Both the position numbers and the translations under genes were made by a program. From the NCBI GenBank assembly GCA_009782025.1, contig WQUQ01000295.1:1-19487 (forward strand): a stretch of 19,487 bases of DNA, given 5' to 3'. The notes beneath the pieces are model-generated. The model was not told where the DNA came from and ran no database searches. It worked only from the letters and a program-made list of their open reading frames with translations. Below, one piece after another: positions 5,742 to 13,728 of the stretch. This stretch comes from Desulfobulbus sp. GTDB taxonomy: Bacteria > Pseudomonadota > Gammaproteobacteria > Burkholderiales > Rhodocyclaceae. The stretch's first letter is position 1. Each line of letters opens with the position of its first letter.

Positions 5742-8039
5742 ATGAGTCAATTTGCAGTCAAACCGACCGCGCTGCTTGTCGCAGCCGGCATCGGACTGAG
5801 CGCTGCCAGCGCCGCCTGGTCGGCCGAGTCCCTGCAGGACGTGCTGAAGCGTCGCGGTCTCAGCCAGCAGGACGTGCTGGCCGCGGCCAAGACCTACGTG
5901 CCGACCGGCAAGCGCGACGACTTCGTGGTCTTCAGTTCCGGCGGCCAGTCGGGTCAGATCATCGTCTATGGCATTCCGTCGATGCGTATCCTGAAGTACA
6001 TCGGCGTCTTCACGCCGGAGCCGTGGCAGGGCTACGGCTTCGATGAAGAATCGAAGATGGTGCTCAGAGGGGGCCGGATCGATGGCCGCGACATGACCTG
6101 GGGCGACACCCACCACCCGGCGATCTCCGAAACCAATGGCCAGTATGACGGTCAGTTCCTGTTCATCAACGACAAGGCCAACCCGCGCGTCGCCGTGCTT
6201 GACCTGCGTGACTTTGAAACCAAGCAGATCGTCGTCAACCCGGTCTACAAGTCCGAACACGGCGGCACTTTCGTCACCCCCAACACGGATTACGTGTTCG
6301 AGGCGGCGCAGTATCCGGCCCCGCTGGAAAACCAGAAGTTCCACCCGCTCGAGGATATGAACGACAAGTACCGCGGCGGCATGACCTACTGGAAATTCGA
6401 CCGCCAAGCCGGTCTCATTGATGCGAAGGCGTCCTTTACCGTCGAACTGCCGCCGTACTGGCAGGATCTGTCGGACGCCGGCAAAGGTCCGTCGGATGGC
6501 TGGTCGTTCACCAACTCGTTCTGCTCCGAACGCTATGTCGGCGGCATCGAGAAGGGTCGCCCGCCGTATGAAGCCGGCTGCTCGGCCAAGGATACCGACT
6601 ACCTGCACGTAATCAACTGGAAAAAGGCCGCCGAACTGGTCGCCCAGGGCAAGGCCAAGAAGATCAACGGCCATGATGTCCTGTCGATCGACACCGCGGT
6701 CAAGGAAGGCATCCTCTTCCTGATTCCCGAACCGAAGTCGCCGCACGGCGTCGATGTGACCCCGGATGGCAAGCTCATCATCGTTGCCGGCAAGCTCGAC
6801 ACCCACGTGTCCGTCTTCTCCTTCGACAAGATCATGGCCGCCATCAAGGCCGGCAAGTTTGAATCGAAGGATCCGTATGGCATACCCATCATCGGGATGC
6901 AGGACGCGCTGGACAAGCAGGTACAACTCGGCCTCGGCCCCCTGCACACCCAGTTCGACTCCAAGCCCTGCGTCGCCTACACCTCGCTGTACGTCGATTC
7001 GCAGGTCGCCAAGTGGGACTACTGCCAGGGCAAGGTGCTGGACAAGCTGGCCGTCCATTACAACATCGGCCACCTGATGACCATGGAAGGCGATACCGTC
7101 AGTCCGAAGGGCCGCTACCTGGTTGCCCTGAACAAGCTGGCGATCGACCGCTTCGTGCCGGTCGGCCCGCTGCATCCGCAGAACCACCAGTTGATCGACA
7201 TCTCGAACGACAAGATGCAACTGTTGTACGACATGCCGGTGCCGCTGGGTGAGCCGCACTACGCCGTGGCCATCGAGGCCGCCAAGCTGAAGCCGGGCGT
7301 TCGCTACAAGGTGGGCACCGACTCGCGCACCGGCAAGCTGAGCCCGGACTATGTCCGCGCCGGCGAGGAAGTGACGACCAAGAAGGGCAATCAGATCGTG
7401 GTCAAGGGGACGCTGATCCGTTCGCATATCACGCCGGAAACCATCGAGGCTGAAGTGGGCGACGAAATCACCCTCCACCTGACCAACCTCGAGCGCGCCC
7501 AGGACGAGACCCACGGCTTCGCCGTCTCGACCTACAACGTCCATGCCTCCCTCGAACCGGGCAAGACCGTCACCCTCAAGTTCAAGGCTGACAAGGAAGG
7601 GGTCTATCCGTACTACTGCACGGAATTCTGCTCCGCCCTGCACCTCGAGATGATGGGTTACCTGCTGGTCAAGCCGAAGGGCTGGAAGCCGACCAAGACC
7701 GCCGCTGCCGCCCAGGCCGCCTACACCGAAGCCGACTACAAGGCGACGCTGAAGAAGGTTGCCGATACCCAGGCCGTCATCGACTCCGTGGTGGGTTTCA
7801 TCACCAGCGTCAACTACAAGGACTTCCCGGACGTGGTCGCCATGGTTGAGGATGCCACCGACCAGCTGGGCAAGATTCCTGAAGCCAAGGCCAAGGCTGA
7901 AGCCGCCGCCGCCAAGAAGGACTGGGACCAGGCCAACCTGTGGGCCGAGCAGATCTGGCAATACCAGGTCAAGGCCGCCGACCTCGGCCTGCGCGCCAAG
8001 ACCTACCTTGAGCAGGCTGGCGCCAAGAAGGTACAGTGA
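5742..8039 (+). CDS. nosZ: Nitrous oxide reductase, clade II (atypical)
   Basis: The enzyme reduces N2O to N2 in the periplasm. The protein has 765 aa. The N-terminus (MSQFAVKPTALLVAAGIGLS, cleavage near residue 27) is a Sec signal without a twin arginine, a clade II trait. The seven-bladed propeller carries CuZ histidines, for example DTHHP (His124/125), SEHGG, SPHGVD, GPLHTQ, NIGHLM and EPHYA. The C-terminal cupredoxin domain has the CuA ligands His591, Cys626, Cys630, His634 and Met637 (CTEFCSALHLEM). About 100 further residues form an Ala/Lys-rich helical extension without a heme motif. A CAGGAG ribosome-binding site precedes the ATG. In-frame codons upstream to 5397 are not counted because the signal peptide begins here. 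A terminator-like hairpin follows the stop. Confidence 0.97.
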   Translation: MSQFAVKPTALLVAAGIGLSAASAAWSAESLQDVLKRRGLSQQDVLAAAKTYVPTGKRDDFVVFSSGGQSGQIIVYGIPSMRILKYIGVFTPEPWQGYGFDEESKMVLRGGRIDGRDMTWGDTHHPAISETNGQYDGQFLFINDKANPRVAVLDLRDFETKQIVVNPVYKSEHGGTFVTPNTDYVFEAAQYPAPLENQKFHPLEDMNDKYRGGMTYWKFDRQAGLIDAKASFTVELPPYWQDLSDAGKGPSDGWSFTNSFCSERYVGGIEKGRPPYEAGCSAKDTDYLHVINWKKAAELVAQGKAKKINGHDVLSIDTAVKEGILFLIPEPKSPHGVDVTPDGKLIIVAGKLDTHVSVFSFDKIMAAIKAGKFESKDPYGIPIIGMQDALDKQVQLGLGPLHTQFDSKPCVAYTSLYVDSQVAKWDYCQGKVLDKLAVHYNIGHLMTMEGDTVSPKGRYLVALNKLAIDRFVPVGPLHPQNHQLIDISNDKMQLLYDMPVPLGEPHYAVAIEAAKLKPGVRYKVGTDSRTGKLSPDYVRAGEEVTTKKGNQIVVKGTLIRSHITPETIEAEVGDEITLHLTNLERAQDETHGFAVSTYNVHASLEPGKTVTLKFKADKEGVYPYYCTEFCSALHLEMMGYLLVKPKGWKPTKTAAAAQAAYTEADYKATLKKVADTQAVIDSVVGFITSVNYKDFPDVVAMVEDATDQLGKIPEAKAKAEAAAAKKDWDQANLWAEQIWQYQVKAADLGLRAKTYLEQAGAKKVQ

Positions 8040-8073
8040 AGCCGAACAGTCTTGATCTGACTTAAGGCGCTTG

Positions 8074-8109
8074 ACGAGGGGCAGAGCAATACTGCCCCTC
8101 GTTTCATTT
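8074..8109 (+). terminator. Terminator/attenuator hairpin after nosZ
   Basis: ACGAGGGGCAG (8074-8084) and CTGCCCCTCGT (8092-8102) form a perfect 11-bp stem with a 7-nt loop, followed by TTCATTT. The next gene starts only 15 nt later with its own AGGAGG site, so this probably lets nosZ be expressed more strongly than the downstream genes (attenuation or 3'-end protection) rather than fully separating them. Confidence 0.75.
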
Positions 8110-8123
8110 AGGAGGAAATACCC

Positions 8124-8432
8124 ATGAAATTTGTCGTGACTTTGCTTGCCGCTGCGCTCGTCGCCGCCCCCGCCATGGCCGCGCTGGATGGCGCCAAGCT
8201 GTACACTGAAAAAACCTGCAACGCTTGCCACGGCCCCAAAGGCGACAAGCCGCTGATGCCCAACTATCCGAAGATCGCCGGCCAGAACGCCGCTTATGCC
8301 GAACAGCAGATCAAGGACATCAAGAGCGGCGCCCGCAACAACGCCCAGACCGCCGCCATGAAGGGCGTCATGCACCTGGTCAATGACGAGGAGATCAAGG
8401 CGCTGGCCGACTACCTCTCGAAATTGAAATAG
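8124..8432 (+). CDS. Monoheme c-type cytochrome of the nos cluster
   Basis: The protein has 102 aa. A signal peptide (MKFVVTLLAAALVAAPAMA) is followed by one heme-binding CNACH (Cys32-His36). A conserved C-terminal helix, DEEIKALADYLSKLK, is typical of class I cytochrome c. A Met in the AAMKGVMHLV region is the likely axial ligand. Clade II clusters usually carry such cytochromes beside nosZ, where they pass electrons from the quinol/bc1 side to NosZ; that role is inferred from family context. A strong AGGAGG ribosome-binding site lies just upstream. Confidence 0.92.
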   Translation: MKFVVTLLAAALVAAPAMAALDGAKLYTEKTCNACHGPKGDKPLMPNYPKIAGQNAAYAEQQIKDIKSGARNNAQTAAMKGVMHLVNDEEIKALADYLSKLK

Positions 8433-8459
8433 GCCAGCGATGCCTGACGCACGGCGTTT

Positions 8460-8500
8460 TTGATCCGCGTCAAAAGTGCTGATCAATGCCGGCCGATAAT
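8460..8500 (+). promoter_or_regulatory. FNR/NNR-type promoter before the diheme cytochrome
   Basis: TTGAT-CCGC-GTCAA (8460-8473) differs from the FNR/DNR consensus TTGAT-N4-ATCAA at one base and sits in a perfect TTTTGA/TCAAAA palindrome. A GATAAT -10 box lies at 8495-8500. The implied start near 8507 puts the box centre at about -41, the class II activator position. This predicts anaerobic or NO-responsive transcription of the diheme cytochrome and following nos genes. Confidence 0.65.
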
Positions 8501-8539
8501 GGTCGGCGCGTTCCGACAAATTTTCAAAGGACATCACCC

Positions 8540-9259
8540 ATGAAAGCATCACTTTTACTGATCGGCCTGCTCAGCGCAGGCGTTGCTCTCGCCCAGCCGG
8601 CGCCGAAGAAAGAAGGCATCGAAGGCAAGGGCTACCAATGGAACGCCCAGGAAGGCGAGAAGATCGAGGCGCTCCATCTCAAGGGCGACAAGAAGCGCGG
8701 CGAGGAAGCCTACGAGGTTTGCGGTGCCTGCCACCTGCCCTCCGGCGCCGGTCGTCCCGACGGCACCTTTCCGCAACTGGCCGGCCAGCACACCACCGTG
8801 CTGATCAAGCAGATGGCCGACATCCGCGCCGGTCTGCGCGACAATCCGACCATGTATCCGTTCGCCGTCACGCTGACCGACCCGCAGGAACTGGCCGATG
8901 TTTCGGTCTACATTCAGAGTCTGTGCATCCCGACCGACCACGGCAAGTACGAAGGCCCCGACGCTGCCATGCAGGTCGCCAAAGGCAAGGAACTGTACGA
9001 AAAAGAGTGCAAGGAGTGCCACGGCGTCCACGGCGAGGGAGACAAGGAAAAGTTCTACCCGGTCATCGCCGGCCAGCATTACAAATACCTGTTGCGCCAG
9101 ATGACGGAGATTCGGGATGGCAAGCGCCGTAACGCCAACCCGGACATGGTGAAGATCATCAAGAAGTACGATGACAGCCAGTTGGTCGCCATTTCCGCCT
9201 TCCAGTCGAGTCTGGCGATGCCCGGCGCGATGTGCAAGCCGAAAGCCGGCAAGAAATAA
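8540..9259 (+). CDS. Diheme c-type cytochrome (cytochrome c4-like) of the nos cluster
   Basis: The protein has 239 aa with a signal peptide (MKASLLLIGLLSAGVALA). It contains two cytochrome domains, each with a heme site: CGACH (Cys61-His65) and CKECH (Cys157-His161). The two halves share the pattern 'AGQH...LLIKQMADIRAG' / 'AGQHYKYLLRQMTEIRDG', so they arose by internal duplication as in cytochrome c4. The start at 8540 is chosen for the signal peptide and the AAAGGA ribosome-binding site; an earlier in-frame ATG at 8486 would overlap the -10 box. A role in electron transfer to NosZ is inferred from the cluster. Confidence 0.92.
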   Translation: MKASLLLIGLLSAGVALAQPAPKKEGIEGKGYQWNAQEGEKIEALHLKGDKKRGEEAYEVCGACHLPSGAGRPDGTFPQLAGQHTTVLIKQMADIRAGLRDNPTMYPFAVTLTDPQELADVSVYIQSLCIPTDHGKYEGPDAAMQVAKGKELYEKECKECHGVHGEGDKEKFYPVIAGQHYKYLLRQMTEIRDGKRRNANPDMVKIIKKYDDSQLVAISAFQSSLAMPGAMCKPKAGKK

Positions 9260-9267
9260 CCCCTCCC

Positions 9268-9293
9268 GCCCGGACCCCGCAAGGCGTCCGGGC
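9268..9293 (+). other. Hairpin between the diheme cytochrome and the NosB-like gene
   Basis: GCCCGGAC (9268-9275) and GTCCGGGC (9286-9293) form an 8-bp stem with a 10-nt loop directly after the cytochrome stop codon. No T-tract follows, so an mRNA stability or processing element is more likely than a strong terminator. Confidence 0.5.
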
Positions 9294-9351
9294 TTGCATG
9301 ACCCCCGTTGTCATGGGGATGACCATCCGTCGCCCGCCAGAGAATCGTTCC

Positions 9352-10326
9352 ATGAACAAGCAGAACACTATCGTCGCCGGCCTCACCCTGATCTCGCTGA
9401 TCTGCCTGATTGCCGCCTACTTTGCCCCGATCTGGTGGGTTTCGCTGACGGCCCCCAATTATCCCAAGGACGCCTTCCCCGACGGCATTCGCATCCATTT
9501 CCATTTCGACGGCGTCTACAGCGGCTGCAAGATCGCCGGCAAGGGAACGCGGATGGCCAGCGAAATCACCCAGAAAGATCTGGGCGACGATGACGAGCGC
9601 TATAACCCGATCATCGACGCCAACAAGAACGTCGATCAGGGCGCCGAAGGTCTCGACTGCGTCCATGAGATGAACACCATCAACCACTACGTCGGCATGT
9701 ATCCCATCGCCAGCGGCGCGCCGGTTGAAAAACCCCTGGCCAAGTTCTTCTTCGGCTTTTTCGCCGTGATGTTGCTGGCCTTCGCCGCGCCGCAAAAGAA
9801 GGTGCGTCTGGCCATCCTCGGCATCGGCTTCGCCGCCGTCGCGGCCTGGGCCGTCGTCGACCAGTATGTGCTCGGCCACCTCGCCAGCCATGTTGCCAAT
9901 TACATCAACGAAACCGGCACCTACTTCAAGGAACCCGAGAAGATTCAGGCCTGGGGCGACAATGTCAGGACCGTCAGCAACATCGTCATTGCCGGGTTGA
10001 TCGTGGTCATGGTCATCGTCTTTGTCGGCGTCTGGAAGATGCGCAGCTTCCAACTGCTTCTGGCGGCTGTGCCGGCGCTGCTGCCGCTGTTCTTCCTCAT
10101 CGAATACGCGGCATGGCTCTGGTTTTTCGGCCACAACCTGAATGACTGGGGCGCTTTCACCGTCAAACCCTTCATGCCCACCGTATTCGGCGAAGGCAAG
10201 GTGGCCCAGTTCTCAACCTATTCCTACCCGTACTGGGGTTATGGTCTGCTGCTGGCGATCTTCATCTGCATGATGCTGGCCCTCCTGATTCGCCGCAAAC
10301 AATTGCGCGAAGGCGGCGCCGAGTGA
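9352..10326 (+). CDS. nosB: NosB-like integral membrane protein of clade II nos clusters
   Basis: The protein has 324 aa. One transmembrane helix at the N-terminus (TIVAGLTLISLICLIAAYFA) is followed by a periplasmic loop of about 110 residues containing two cysteines. Four further hydrophobic segments follow: the regions starting LAKFFFGFFAVM, ILGIGFAAVAAW, IVIAGLIVVMVI and FQLLLAAVPALL, with a last one near the C-terminus ending in RRKQLR. A membrane protein at this place, between nosZ/cytochromes and nosD, is a hallmark of clade II clusters and is called NosB; its mechanism is not established. The start at 9352 (MNKQNT) is preferred over earlier in-frame ATGs, although its ribosome-binding site is weak. 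It overlaps nosD by 4 bp (GTGA). Confidence 0.72.
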   Translation: MNKQNTIVAGLTLISLICLIAAYFAPIWWVSLTAPNYPKDAFPDGIRIHFHFDGVYSGCKIAGKGTRMASEITQKDLGDDDERYNPIIDANKNVDQGAEGLDCVHEMNTINHYVGMYPIASGAPVEKPLAKFFFGFFAVMLLAFAAPQKKVRLAILGIGFAAVAAWAVVDQYVLGHLASHVANYINETGTYFKEPEKIQAWGDNVRTVSNIVIAGLIVVMVIVFVGVWKMRSFQLLLAAVPALLPLFFLIEYAAWLWFFGHNLNDWGAFTVKPFMPTVFGEGKVAQFSTYSYPYWGYGLLLAIFICMMLALLIRRKQLREGGAE

Positions 10327-11663
10327 GACTGCGCCGCTCGCTGATCTGGCTTGGCATTGCCGCTGGTCTCGGCGTCGGCGGCCTGGCCGCTTCACAATCG
10401 CTGGAGGGAATGGGAAAACCCAATCTCGCCGGAAACTGGGGTTCCTCGGCGGAAAAGGCCATTCGCCCGGCGGCCCCCAACCGCACCGATATACCCTGGT
10501 TTCAGTTGCTGGTCGACCAGGCCGCGCCGGGGTCGATCCTGAAACCGCCGCCCGGCATTTACGCCGGCCCGGTTCTGGTTGACAAACCCCTGACCATCGA
10601 CGGCGGCGGCAAAGTGACCATCGACGGCGGCGGCAAGGGAACCGTCTTCGTCATCGATACGGCAGGGGCCACCCTGCGCGGTCTTGATCTGCGCGGCTCG
10701 GGCGATGCCCACGACAACGACGACGCCTGCCTCAACATCCGCGGCAAACACCATCTGGTCGAGGAAAACCGCATCAGCGACTGCCTTTTCGGCATCGATC
10801 TGAAACAGGCCGACGACAACACGGTGCGCGCCAACCACATCACCTCCAAGCCCTTCGATCTCGGCCTGCGCGGCGACGGCCTGCGCCTGTGGTACAGCCA
10901 CCACAACCTGATCGAGAAAAACGAGGTCGTCGATTCGCGCGACATGGTGGCCTGGTATTCGGATCACAACACCTTTCGCGGCAATATCGGCAAGCGCAGC
11001 CGCTACTCGATCCATTTCATGTTCGCCAAGGACAGCCTGGTCGAGAATAACGAGTTCTACGACAACGCGGTCGGCGTGTACCTGATGTACACCGAGCGCG
11101 TCCACCTGCGCCACAACCTCATCTCGCACGCCACCGGCGCCGCCGGCATGGCGATCGGGTTCAAGGAATCGAGCGATTCCGAGATCAGCGGCAACGAAAT
11201 CATCTATTGCGCGGTCGGCGTCGGCTCCGATCTCTCCCCCTTCGAGCCGGGCACGACCCTGCATTTCACCAACAACCGCTTTGCTTACAACGGCATCGCC
11301 GTGCGCTTCACCAGCGAACTCGGCGGCAACATCCTGACCGACAACAGCTTCGAGGGCAATCTCACCGATGTCGTGCAGATGGGCCGCGACGTGGCCGGCA
11401 AGAACGAATGGCGCAACAACTATTTCTCCGACTACCAGGGCTTCGACCGCAATGGCGATGGCATCGGCGACACGCCATACGAGTTGTATGCCTACGCCGA
11501 TCAGATCTGGATCGAGACGCCGGCGGCGCAGTTCTTCAAAACCTCGCCGGTGCTTGAACTGCTCGATTTTCTCGAACGCCTGGCCCCTTTCTCGTTGCCC
11601 GAACTGCAACTGAAGGATGACACCCCGCGCTTCGCCAGGCCGGAAAGGCCCGCCCGTACATGA
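10323..11663 (+). CDS. nosD: NosD, periplasmic copper-site assembly protein
   Basis: The protein has 446 aa, starting with GTG in a GTGA overlap with the NosB-like gene. After a signal peptide (MRLRRSLIWLGIAAGLGVGG) it shows a right-handed parallel beta-helix of repeated NxI/HNLI units from about residue 80 to 370 (for example LVEENRI, NTVRANHI, NLIEKNEV, NTFRGNI, LVENNEF). It then has DRNGDGIGDTPYE, a typical NosD C-terminal motif. NosD works with the NosFY transporter in building the CuZ cluster and receives copper from NosL. The length fits the family. Confidence 0.95.
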   Translation: MRLRRSLIWLGIAAGLGVGGLAASQSLEGMGKPNLAGNWGSSAEKAIRPAAPNRTDIPWFQLLVDQAAPGSILKPPPGIYAGPVLVDKPLTIDGGGKVTIDGGGKGTVFVIDTAGATLRGLDLRGSGDAHDNDDACLNIRGKHHLVEENRISDCLFGIDLKQADDNTVRANHITSKPFDLGLRGDGLRLWYSHHNLIEKNEVVDSRDMVAWYSDHNTFRGNIGKRSRYSIHFMFAKDSLVENNEFYDNAVGVYLMYTERVHLRHNLISHATGAAGMAIGFKESSDSEISGNEIIYCAVGVGSDLSPFEPGTTLHFTNNRFAYNGIAVRFTSELGGNILTDNSFEGNLTDVVQMGRDVAGKNEWRNNYFSDYQGFDRNGDGIGDTPYELYAYADQIWIETPAAQFFKTSPVLELLDFLERLAPFSLPELQLKDDTPRFARPERPART

Positions 11664-11670
11664 ACCGCCC

Positions 11671-12510
11671 ATGAGCACGACCCAAACCAAGCCGGCCATG
11701 TCCCTGGAAAAGGCGCAAAAGGCGCGGCGCAAATTTCTCCAGTCGCTCGGCCTGACCGTGACCTTTGCCGGCATCCCGCTGCTCGGCTTCATCCCGGTCG
11801 CCGCTGCCAACCGCCCGCCGCGCCTGCGCCCGCCCGGCGCGTTGAACGAGCGGGATTTTCTGGCGTCGTGCATCAAATGCGGCCAATGCGTGCAGGTCTG
11901 CCCGGTTCAGGCCATCAAGCTGGCCGACATCGTCGATGGCTTCGGCATCGGCGTTCCCCACATCGATGCCCGCACCCAGGCCTGTGATTTTTCCTGCGAC
12001 GCCGTGCAGTGCATTCTCGCCTGCCCGACCGGCGCGCTGACCTACACCGCGCCGGATTTCCACGCCCCCCGCGCAGGCGCATCGCTCGCCGCCGCGCCCA
12101 TTCTCAAGGCCAAGGCAAACGACCCCGAACCGACGCTCAACCTCAAGGAGCGCATGGGCGTCGCCCGTCTGGCTCGCCCGGAATCCTGCCTGGCCATCCA
12201 GGGCAAGGGCTTCAAGGGCCAGACCCGCGGCCCCGCCTTCAAGGGCGAACTGCGCTACCTGGAGGTGGATCGCCGGAAACCGATCGCGGTTCGCAACCAC
12301 CCCTACGATCTCGAACTGTGCGACCTCTGCGTGCGCGAATGCCCGCTCATGGACGCCATCGAACTGCGTCCGGTCAAGGATGCCCACGGCGTCGAGCGCA
12401 TGACGCCGACCGTTCTCGAACCCTGCATCGGCTGCGGCGTCTGTGAAATGGTGTGCCCGGCCAAACCGGCGGCTATCGTCATCGACCCGCAAGCTGTCTG
12501 GAAAGCCTGA
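11671..12510 (+). CDS. nosG: NosG, periplasmic polyferredoxin (NapG-like)
   Basis: The protein has 279 aa. A twin-arginine signal (ARRKFLQSLGL, then a hydrophobic stretch) targets the folded iron-sulfur protein to the periplasmic side. Four cysteine clusters for [4Fe-4S] centres are visible: CIKCGQCVQVCP, CDFSCDAVQCILACP, CDLCVRECP and CIGCGVCEMVCP. NosG and NosH are thought to form a quinol-oxidising route to NosZ in clade II organisms, like NapG/NapH. ATG 11671 is used; ATG 11698 (MSLEKAQ) is a reasonable alternative and still keeps the Tat motif. Neither has a strong ribosome-binding site. It follows nosD after 7 bp. Confidence 0.92.
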   Translation: MSTTQTKPAMSLEKAQKARRKFLQSLGLTVTFAGIPLLGFIPVAAANRPPRLRPPGALNERDFLASCIKCGQCVQVCPVQAIKLADIVDGFGIGVPHIDARTQACDFSCDAVQCILACPTGALTYTAPDFHAPRAGASLAAAPILKAKANDPEPTLNLKERMGVARLARPESCLAIQGKGFKGQTRGPAFKGELRYLEVDRRKPIAVRNHPYDLELCDLCVRECPLMDAIELRPVKDAHGVERMTPTVLEPCIGCGVCEMVCPAKPAAIVIDPQAVWKA

Positions 12511-12593
12511 GATGAAACGACCCCCACGCTCACGCCGTTCGCTGCCCCCCGAGGGGGCGTCAGTCTCCTTCGGGCGGCCGGGCGGAGACTGAC
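12511..12593 (+). repeat. Hairpin-rich intergenic repeat covering the nosH ribosome-binding site
   Basis: The spacer between nosG and nosH contains two stems. GCCCCC/GGGGGC (12544-12549/12553-12558) belongs to a 'cccccacgctcacgcc...ccccgaggggg' type repeat that I associate with betaproteobacterial intergenic DNA. GTCAGTCTCC/GGAGACTGAC (12559-12568/12584-12593) is a perfect 10-bp stem. The GGAG at 12584-12587 is the only plausible ribosome-binding site of nosH and is locked inside the second stem. Confidence 0.7.
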
Positions 12594-13559
12594 ATGAGCC
12601 GCTTCGCCGACCTGTTCATGGGCATGCTGGGCGCTGCCCCGAAGAAACCGGAAAAAGTTTCCGAAAAGGTCCAGAAGATCATGTTCCTCAAATACGAGGA
12701 CAAGGATCGCTTCATCAAGGAAAAACTGCACGCCCGCGAGCACCACAAAACCAGCCACAAATGGCGCAACCGCCGCTGGGCCGTGCTGATCGCCGCCAAC
12801 CTGCTGTTCGTCGTCTCCTTCTGGCTCGACATCCAGCTTCTCGAAGGCGCGCTGACCGCCTCGCGCTTCATCGGCTTTCACCTGATCGACCTGAATTCCG
12901 CGCTGCAAGTCATGCTGGCGCACAAGCACATCATCGTGAACCTGTTCATCGGCACCGCCACCGTTTTCGTGCTCTGGGTGCTGCTCGGCGGTCGCACCTT
13001 TTGCTCCTGGGTCTGTCCTTACCATCTGCTCGCCGAATGGTTCGAGGCCCTGCACCTCAAGCTGGTCGAGAAGAAAATCGTTACCGACCACGAATTCCAT
13101 CGCGGCGCGCGCACCGTGTTCTGGGTTCTGTTCGCACTGATGGCTCTGGTGACCGGCTATACCGTGTTCGAGACCATCTCGCCGACCGGCATCCTGTCGC
13201 GCGCCCTGATCTACGGCCCTGGCCTGGCGCTCGGCTGGGTCTTTCTGCTGCTGCTGTTTGAAGTCTTCTGGTCGCGCCGCGCCTGGTGCCGCTACGTCTG
13301 CCCGATCGGCCTGACTTACGGCGTCGTCGGTTCCATCTCGCCGTTGCGCATCCAGTACACCGTCGAACACTGCTTCCACGAAGGCGACTGCCGCAAGGTC
13401 TGCCTGGTGCCGCACGTTCTCGATGTCACCATCAAGAACCGCGCCGCCGAGGAACACCTGAGCCTCGGCCCCGACTGCACGCGCTGCGGCCTGTGCGTGG
13501 ATGTCTGCCCGACCGGCGCCTTGCGCTTCAACATCAAGGGGTTATCCAGGCTGCTCTGA
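12594..13559 (+). CDS. nosH: NosH, membrane iron-sulfur protein (NapH-like)
   Basis: The protein has 321 aa. A charged cytoplasmic N-terminus (about 60 residues) is followed by four transmembrane helices (about 62-80, 112-132, 167-186 and 205-225). Two CxxxCP motifs (CSWVCP and CRYVCP), characteristic of NapH/NosR/RdxA-type proteins, flank the last two helices. The C-terminus has two ferredoxin-like sites, an irregular one (CFHEGDCRKVCLVP) and a regular one (CTRCGLCVDVCP). By family, NosH is the membrane quinol-oxidising partner of NosG. The ATG directly follows a 10-bp hairpin that hides its GGAG. The last bases overlap an inverted-repeat element. Confidence 0.92.
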   Translation: MSRFADLFMGMLGAAPKKPEKVSEKVQKIMFLKYEDKDRFIKEKLHAREHHKTSHKWRNRRWAVLIAANLLFVVSFWLDIQLLEGALTASRFIGFHLIDLNSALQVMLAHKHIIVNLFIGTATVFVLWVLLGGRTFCSWVCPYHLLAEWFEALHLKLVEKKIVTDHEFHRGARTVFWVLFALMALVTGYTVFETISPTGILSRALIYGPGLALGWVFLLLLFEVFWSRRAWCRYVCPIGLTYGVVGSISPLRIQYTVEHCFHEGDCRKVCLVPHVLDVTIKNRAAEEHLSLGPDCTRCGLCVDVCPTGALRFNIKGLSRLL

Positions 13560-13662
13560 TTCCATTTTCAAATCAGCCGAGGACGCGAAGGCGAAGCGAG
13601 AGACAGACCGGTTGACCGGCAAGCGAAGCCGACAAAGTCATCGGTTGATTTGGCAATGGAAT
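13559..13662. repeat. 104-bp inverted-repeat element between nosH and scpB
   Basis: Two 22-nt arms, 13559-13580 and 13641-13662, are reverse complements at 19 of 22 positions; the outermost 8 bp (ATTCCATT / AATGGAAT) are perfect. The first base is the last base of the nosH stop codon. The 60-bp interior has GAAGGCGAAGCGAGAG-like purine repeats and a small CCGGT-TG-ACCGG hairpin. It encodes nothing and has MITE/REP-like form. The remainder up to 13728 shows no clear promoter. Confidence 0.65.
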
Positions 13663-13728
13663 GAGATGTGTGGTTATTTGCGAGGCAGCCCATTAGAATC
13701 AGCCGCACACTGCCTGCACAAGCCGAGC

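Noticed and set aside
5079..8552. Very long open frame (over 1100 codons) on the minus strand across nosZ
   Set aside because: It runs antisense through nosZ and the monoheme cytochrome gene, whose products are unmistakable. It is an effect of high-GC codon bias. Only its last ~180 codons are the real FixH/YtkA-like gene.
13501..13728. In-frame extension of scpB by 76 codons
   Set aside because: It overlaps the nosH 3' end and the 104-bp inverted repeat, and the ScpB family starts at MIITQ-like sequence.
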